From positions 86,266 through 144,661 of the forward strand of contig JAUYMA010000008.1 of assembly GCA_030698805.1 (NCBI GenBank): a stretch of DNA of 58,396 nt. The letters run 5' to 3'. How positions within the stretch are numbered: the stretch's first letter is position 1; each line of letters starts with the position of its first letter. A program made the translations under genes and the position numbers. The notes under the pieces are model-generated. The model was given only the letters and a program-made list of their open reading frames with translations, was not told where the DNA came from and ran no database searches. The stretch comes from Nanobdellota archaeon (GTDB lineage Archaea > Nanobdellota > Nanobdellia > Pacearchaeales > GW2011-AR1). This document shows positions 58,270 to 58,396 of the stretch, in pieces.

Positions 58270-58396
58270 TTATCCGAAGAGTGATGCGAGACCTGCTGCA
58301 GACTCTGAAGGCTTTTCTTCTTTCTTCTCTTCCTTCTTTTCTGCTGGAGCCGCGCCTGCCGCTGGAGCTGCTGCTAGAGCGCTGGCATTTTCCAGT
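58270..58396 (-). CDS. rpl12: Ribosomal protein P1/L12 (C-terminal part, runs off right edge)
   Basis: The last 41 codons read SALAAAPAAGAAPAEKKEEK and end SESAAGLASLFG. An alanine-rich hinge, lysine/glutamate stretch and SLFG end are the mark of archaeal/eukaryotic P1/P2 stalk proteins (ending in GLGALFG or similar). The N-terminal dimerisation domain lies beyond the window. The stalk recruits translation factors to the ribosome. The gap to tRNA-Ser (58140-58269) holds that tRNA's promoter and nothing more. Confidence 0.9.
   Translation of the reverse strand, partial: LENASALAAAPAAGAAPAEKKEEKKEEKPSESAAGLASLFG

Overview
The window is an AT-rich, gene-dense stretch of an archaeal chromosome. 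Archaeal markers are replication factor C small and large subunits, the RNase P proteins Rnp3 and Rnp4, archaeal-type UMP kinase, SecD/SecF, a Trm5-type tRNA methyltransferase, ribosomal proteins eL41 and P1/L12, a lone 5S rRNA gene, and tRNA genes with introns next to the anticodon. Many starts lie about 26 nt downstream of a TATA box, so leaderless transcripts look common. Compact genes, short family members (Rnp3 has 144 residues) and many lineage-specific small membrane proteins suggest a DPANN lineage such as Pacearchaeota or Woesearchaeota; this placement is inferred, not proven.

Region 1 (1-14.8 kb) is a surface-glycan island. It holds a flippase, several glycosyltransferases, a FemAB/GNAT-like transferase, an amine-oxidase-fold flavoprotein, a sugar epimerase and an FkbM methyltransferase. 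Inside it sits a nearly complete set for nucleotide-activated heptose: transaldolase-like enzyme, GmhA, HddA-type kinase, GmhB and a sugar-phosphate nucleotidyltransferase. An RfaE2-like adenylyltransferase (cut by the left edge) and a separate RfaE1-like kinase with a cupin isomerase at 29.2-30.5 kb add a second, ADP-heptose-type branch.

Region 2 (14.8-27.3 kb) has LemA and HtpX, an unusual regulator joining a winged helix to an S-layer-like domain with a terminal EF-hand loop, and a five-gene overlapping operon at 19.96-22.72 kb: two P-loop nucleotide kinase-like proteins, a nucleoside deoxyribosyltransferase-like protein, a small radical SAM enzyme and a dCTP-deaminase-like protein. It reads like a dedicated nucleotide-processing pathway of unknown product and is the strongest candidate for an undescribed system. 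A 32-residue leaderless small gene, a ferredoxin-reductase-like flavoprotein, membrane proteins, SecD/SecF and an ACT protein follow.

Region 3 (27.3-41 kb) is RNA-centred: tRNA-Gly (intron), tRNA-Arg, a free-standing LAGLIDADG endonuclease, tRNA-Leu, 5S rRNA, rnp4-pyrH-rnp3-pheS-pheT, Ndk, tRNA-Thr (intron), tRNA-Gln and tRNA-Glu with a 99-nt intron, followed by a decayed tyrosine-integrase fragment. DisA, thioredoxin and eL41 come next.

Region 4 (41-58.4 kb) is mostly housekeeping (RFC, Mn-type superoxide dismutase, OB-fold protein, DsbA-like thioredoxin, HerA-like ATPase, Trm5, ZIP transporter, 2H phosphoesterase, tRNA-Ser, P1/L12) plus a bacterial-type tRNA-guanine transglycosylase and a second small group of envelope-glycan genes at 52-56 kb. 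Convergent genes abut or overlap by a few bases throughout, which supports a streamlined genome.
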